From: Lachnospiraceae bacterium UBA6987 | Lineage (GTDB): Bacteria > Bacillota > Clostridia > Lachnospirales > Lachnospiraceae | NCBI GenBank assembly: GCA_002449955.1 | Contig: DJYD01000048.1 | Location: forward strand, 35,808 to 53,934 | Direction of reading: 5' to 3' | DNA length: 18,127 bases | Shown: one piece after another, positions 15,365-18,127 of the stretch | Layout of the letters: each line of letters opens with the position of its first letter | Numbering within the stretch: the stretch's first letter is position 1 | The notes under the pieces: model-generated | What the model was told of the DNA's origin: nothing | The model's input: only the letters and a program-made list of their open reading frames with translations | Database searches by the model: none | Made by a program: the position numbers and the translations under genes

Positions 15365-16867
15365 ATGTCGATCAGGGAACGTCTGGATGAATGCGACCGA
15401 ATGTGCGGGAAGATCACGGAGGCAAGAGTCTCCGATGCGGCGCAGCATGACTTAAAAGGGCTGCTGCACCGGGATATGATGCAGTTCTGCGTTTATCTCT
15501 CGCTGCAGGATAGGCAGTTCACCGCTGCCCAGCGCGCTTACATCAAAGCCAATCTCGGCTTTGATCTCTCATATGCTGACAGAACCGGCCTGTATGACAA
15601 GGTCGCTGTGGGCTACGCGGACAAGATCCCGACCTCCATGAAATACTTTGTGCTTGCGGACGCCGGCCGGAAAATTCCGGCGGATCCCTGGCAGAACCGG
15701 AAGACGGCTTATCTGATCGGGACCTATGAGGAACTCGGACGTGAATTTCTTGCCCTGAGCGATGAACCGGAGCAGGCTGCCGTGCAGGCGCTCACGGACT
15801 ATGTGCGCGCGCTCGACAAGTTCATTGAAGCCTACGGTCTGTTCCGCAACAAAAACGTCAAGGTGAGCGGCGGAAAGAGCGGCGTGAAATATACGCCCGG
15901 AAAGCCTTCGGGAGCATCCGCGGGCGCCGTCCTGACGCCCGGAAGTTCCGGGGCTTTAGCCACAGGCACCGGGAAGCCGGCAGCTTCCGGAAAGACGGAG
16001 ATCGAAAAGGCCGGTGAAGAAGATCAGACCGACCTTTCCGAGGACCGCATCGACGAGATCCTTGCCGAGCTCAATTCCCTGGTCGGGCTGGACGTGGTGA
16101 AGGAGGAGATCGAAAACCTGGTCAATCTGCTCCGCGTGCAGCAGATGCGCAAGGAGATGGGGCTCTCCAATGCGGGAACCTCCCGCCACATGGTCTTCTA
16201 CGGCAACCCCGGCACCGGCAAGACGACGGTGGCAAGGCTCATCGCCGGCATCTACGGCGAGCTGGGACTCCTGCCTACCGGGCAGCTTGTCGAAGTGGAC
16301 CGGAGCGGCTTAGTAGGCGGTTATGTCGGACAGACGGCCATCAAGACGAAGGAGGTCATCGACCAGGCGGTCGGCGGCGTTTTGTTCGTTGATGAAGCCT
16401 ACACGCTGACTCAGAACAAGGGGCAGAACGACTTCGGACCCGAGGCGGTGGAGACCATTCTGAAAGCGATGGAGGATTACCGCGACGAGCTCGTGGTCAT
16501 CGTGGCCGGCTATACCGAGCTCATGAAAGATTTCTTGAAAACAAACCCCGGACTGACATCCAGGTTCAATTACTTTATAGAATTTCCCGATTATACGCCG
16601 AAAGAACTGGTGGAGATCCTGAAAGTGATGTGCAAAAAGAACGAGTACACGCTTTCTCCCGAGGCCGAAAAGAAGGCGCTGGAGATCTTTACCGCCCGCT
16701 GCGAGAATAAACCCGAAAACTTCGCAAATGCCCGCGAGGTCCGCAACTTCCTGGAAAAGGCAATGCTTAAGCATGCGGCGCGCGTGACGAAGCTGCCGAA
16801 GGAACAGCGGACAAAGGACGTCCTGTGCCGCCTGGAGCCGGAAGACGTCACGATCAGGCTGAGATAA
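15365..16867 (+). CDS. AAA+ ATPase of the CbbX/SpoVK type with a novel N-terminal region
   Basis: From ATG 15365 (GAGGAG at 15352-15357) the protein has 500 residues. Residues 1 to about 160 form a helical-looking domain I do not recognise. A Gly/Ser/Pro/Lys linker runs to about 215. The AAA+ module follows: LVGLDVVKEEIENLV, Walker A GNPGTGKT at 280-287, an aromatic pore loop GYVGQT at 319-324, Walker B VLFVDE at 339-344, a candidate arginine finger R400 in LTSRF, and a sensor-2-like NAREVRNF. This resembles CbbX (Rubisco activase), SpoVK and EccA, hexameric remodelers that thread a protein tail. No Rubisco or type VII secretion gene is near. The N-terminal domain presumably chooses the client. 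It is probably cotranscribed with the membrane protein and the following flavoprotein, whose ribosome site overlaps its stop. Confidence 0.88.
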   Translation: MSIRERLDECDRMCGKITEARVSDAAQHDLKGLLHRDMMQFCVYLSLQDRQFTAAQRAYIKANLGFDLSYADRTGLYDKVAVGYADKIPTSMKYFVLADAGRKIPADPWQNRKTAYLIGTYEELGREFLALSDEPEQAAVQALTDYVRALDKFIEAYGLFRNKNVKVSGGKSGVKYTPGKPSGASAGAVLTPGSSGALATGTGKPAASGKTEIEKAGEEDQTDLSEDRIDEILAELNSLVGLDVVKEEIENLVNLLRVQQMRKEMGLSNAGTSRHMVFYGNPGTGKTTVARLIAGIYGELGLLPTGQLVEVDRSGLVGGYVGQTAIKTKEVIDQAVGGVLFVDEAYTLTQNKGQNDFGPEAVETILKAMEDYRDELVVIVAGYTELMKDFLKTNPGLTSRFNYFIEFPDYTPKELVEILKVMCKKNEYTLSPEAEKKALEIFTARCENKPENFANAREVRNFLEKAMLKHAARVTKLPKEQRTKDVLCRLEPEDVTIRLR

Positions 16868-16876
16868 GGAGCCCCT

Positions 16877-18127
16877 ATGGAGATCATCGTCATCGGCGGA
16901 GGCGCCGCCGGCATGATGGCCGCCTATGCGGCGGCGCAGGAGGGCGCACAGGTCACCCTGTTGGAAAAGATGGAAAAACCCGGCCGGAAGATCTATATTA
17001 CCGGCAAGGGCCGCTGCAACGTGACCAACGCCTGCGACAGAGACACATTCTTTTCTCATGTTTACCGCAATCCGCGCTTTCTGTATTCGGCCTTTGGACG
17101 CTTTTCGAACGAAGATATGATGCGCTTTGTGGAAGCGCACGGCACGCCGTTAAAAGTGGAACGCGGTCAGCGCGTTTTCCCGGTCAGTGACCATGCTTCG
17201 GACATCATCAAGGCGCTGCGAAAAGCCGTTGATGAGGCCGGCGTCAGACTGATCACAGGAGTAAAAGCGGAAAGGCTGCAGACAAAAGACGGCGCAGTCA
17301 CCGGCGTGGTCTGCACGGTCACGGATGCGGAAGGAAAGTCGAAGCGCCAGGTCTTTTCCGCGGACAGCGTGATCGTGGCAACCGGGGGCCTGTCCTATCC
17401 CGGGACCGGTTCGACCGGTGACGGCTACCGCTTTGCGGAGGAGGCCGGCCACAGCGTAACGCCCAGGGAGCCCTCGCTTGTGCCGCTTAACGCACGCTTT
17501 GAAAAGCCGCTTTCCGACCGTTATTCGCCGAAGAGTCTCATGGGGCTTTCCCTGAAAAATATTGCGGTTTCCTTTGAACAGGGCGGAAAGAAGATCACCG
17601 AAGATTTCGGTGAGATGATGTTCACCCATTTCGGGGTCACAGGGCCCGTGATCCTGTCAGCCTCGGCCCTTCTCGGCGACGCCTTAAAGCCGGATGCGGT
17701 GAAGGGAAAGGGCCCGGTCAGGCTGCACCTTGACTTAAAACCCGCGCTTTCGGCGGAGCAGCTGGAAGCCCGCTTCCTCAGGGAATCCGCGGAAAACGGA
17801 GCGAAGCAGTTAGACAATTTCCTCGCCGGCTGGCTGCCGAAGGCGCTCATCCCCATTGTGTTAGGCCAGGCGGAAATTGCTTCCGGACAGAAGTCGGGGA
17901 CCGTGACGAAAGTACAGCGCGACGCGCTTCTGCGGGCATTTAAGGACCTGCCGTTTATCATTACGGGGCTTCGCAGCTACGATGAAGCCGTGGTGACGCG
18001 CGGCGGCGTGAATGTGAAGGAGATCGATCCGAAGACCATGGCATCGAAGAAGCTGCGCGGCTTATTCTTTGCCGGGGAGGTGCTGGACCTTGATGCGTCC
18101 ACGGGCGGCTTCAATCTGCAGATCGCC
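16877..18127 (+). CDS. HI0933/YhiN-family NAD(P)/FAD oxidoreductase, 3' end cut by window
   Basis: The reading frame is open from ATG 16877 to the last base (417 codons), with no stop seen. AAGGAG at 16866-16871 overlaps the previous stop. The FAD Rossmann motif is GGGAAG at 7-12. GRKIYITGKGRCNVTN at 36-51 is the family signature, with FGVTGPVIL in the middle and GEVLDLDASTGGFNLQIA at the very end. In relatives the last motif lies about ten residues from the C terminus, so nearly all the protein is present. The family (COG2081, TIGR00275, sometimes called aminoacetone oxidase family) has no firmly established reaction. Its place after the AAA+ gene suggests a shared transcript but not necessarily a shared function. 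Confidence 0.93.
   Translation, partial: MEIIVIGGGAAGMMAAYAAAQEGAQVTLLEKMEKPGRKIYITGKGRCNVTNACDRDTFFSHVYRNPRFLYSAFGRFSNEDMMRFVEAHGTPLKVERGQRVFPVSDHASDIIKALRKAVDEAGVRLITGVKAERLQTKDGAVTGVVCTVTDAEGKSKRQVFSADSVIVATGGLSYPGTGSTGDGYRFAEEAGHSVTPREPSLVPLNARFEKPLSDRYSPKSLMGLSLKNIAVSFEQGGKKITEDFGEMMFTHFGVTGPVILSASALLGDALKPDAVKGKGPVRLHLDLKPALSAEQLEARFLRESAENGAKQLDNFLAGWLPKALIPIVLGQAEIASGQKSGTVTKVQRDALLRAFKDLPFIITGLRSYDEAVVTRGGVNVKEIDPKTMASKKLRGLFFAGEVLDLDASTGGFNLQIA

Noticed and set aside
16310..17140. 276-codon minus-strand frame over the AAA+ and flavoprotein genes
   Set aside because: It overlaps Walker B, the sensors and the FAD motif of the plus-strand genes; it is a shadow of GC-rich coding DNA.

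Overview
The window reads as a chromosomal segment of a Gram-positive anaerobic Firmicute, most likely a Lachnospiraceae-type Clostridium relative. Reasons: AddAB rather than RecBCD, a class B sortase, strong AAAGGAG ribosome sites, TG-extended -10 promoters of the form GTGCTATAAT, and a Firmicute-style tRNA-Trp. Base composition looks moderately GC-rich. The genus cannot be fixed from this sequence alone. Every convincing gene lies on the + strand and the layout is compact; no gap between genes exceeds about 300 bases. I see no IS element, phage gene, CRISPR array or defence island.

Region 1 (1-8344): the 3' end of lepA, a strongly structured spacer, then hemW (heme chaperone, TTG start), addB and addA. 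hemW and addB are 8 bases apart and addB-addA overlap by ATGA, so these three look like one transcript. AddB carries the Walker A motif, the DYK nuclease motif and the four iron-sulfur cysteines; AddA carries the UvrD-type helicase motifs and a second DYK nuclease. Together they form the double-strand-break resection enzyme.

Region 2 (8345-10950): a promoter partly fused to a weak hairpin precedes a membrane-anchored class B sortase. It is followed by an uncharacterised COG2509-type FAD dehydrogenase with a cysteine cluster. This unit ends in two hairpins and a strong intrinsic terminator.

Region 3 (10951-14566): a promoter embedded in that terminator drives a structured leader and a LOG-family phosphoribohydrolase gene. 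A dispersed-looking palindromic repeat follows. Then come tdh and kbl, which convert threonine to glycine and acetyl-CoA, and a flavin-reductase-like protein that lacks a normally spaced ribosome site.

Region 4 (14567-18127): a perfect tandem pair of 26-base repeats abuts a near-consensus promoter for tRNA-Trp(CCA), which ends in an intrinsic terminator. Only 15 bases later begins a three-gene unit: a COG2426 small membrane protein, a CbbX/SpoVK-type AAA+ ATPase with an unrecognised N-terminal domain, and a HI0933/YhiN-type flavoprotein cut by the window end. This unit has no visible promoter of its own.

Most of the window is ordinary housekeeping and metabolic content. I found no clear new multi-gene system. 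The most interesting signals are regulatory: the tandem repeats at the tRNA-Trp promoter, the genes placed behind the tRNA terminator, two terminator-promoter hybrids with a shared sequence, and several palindromic intergenic elements.
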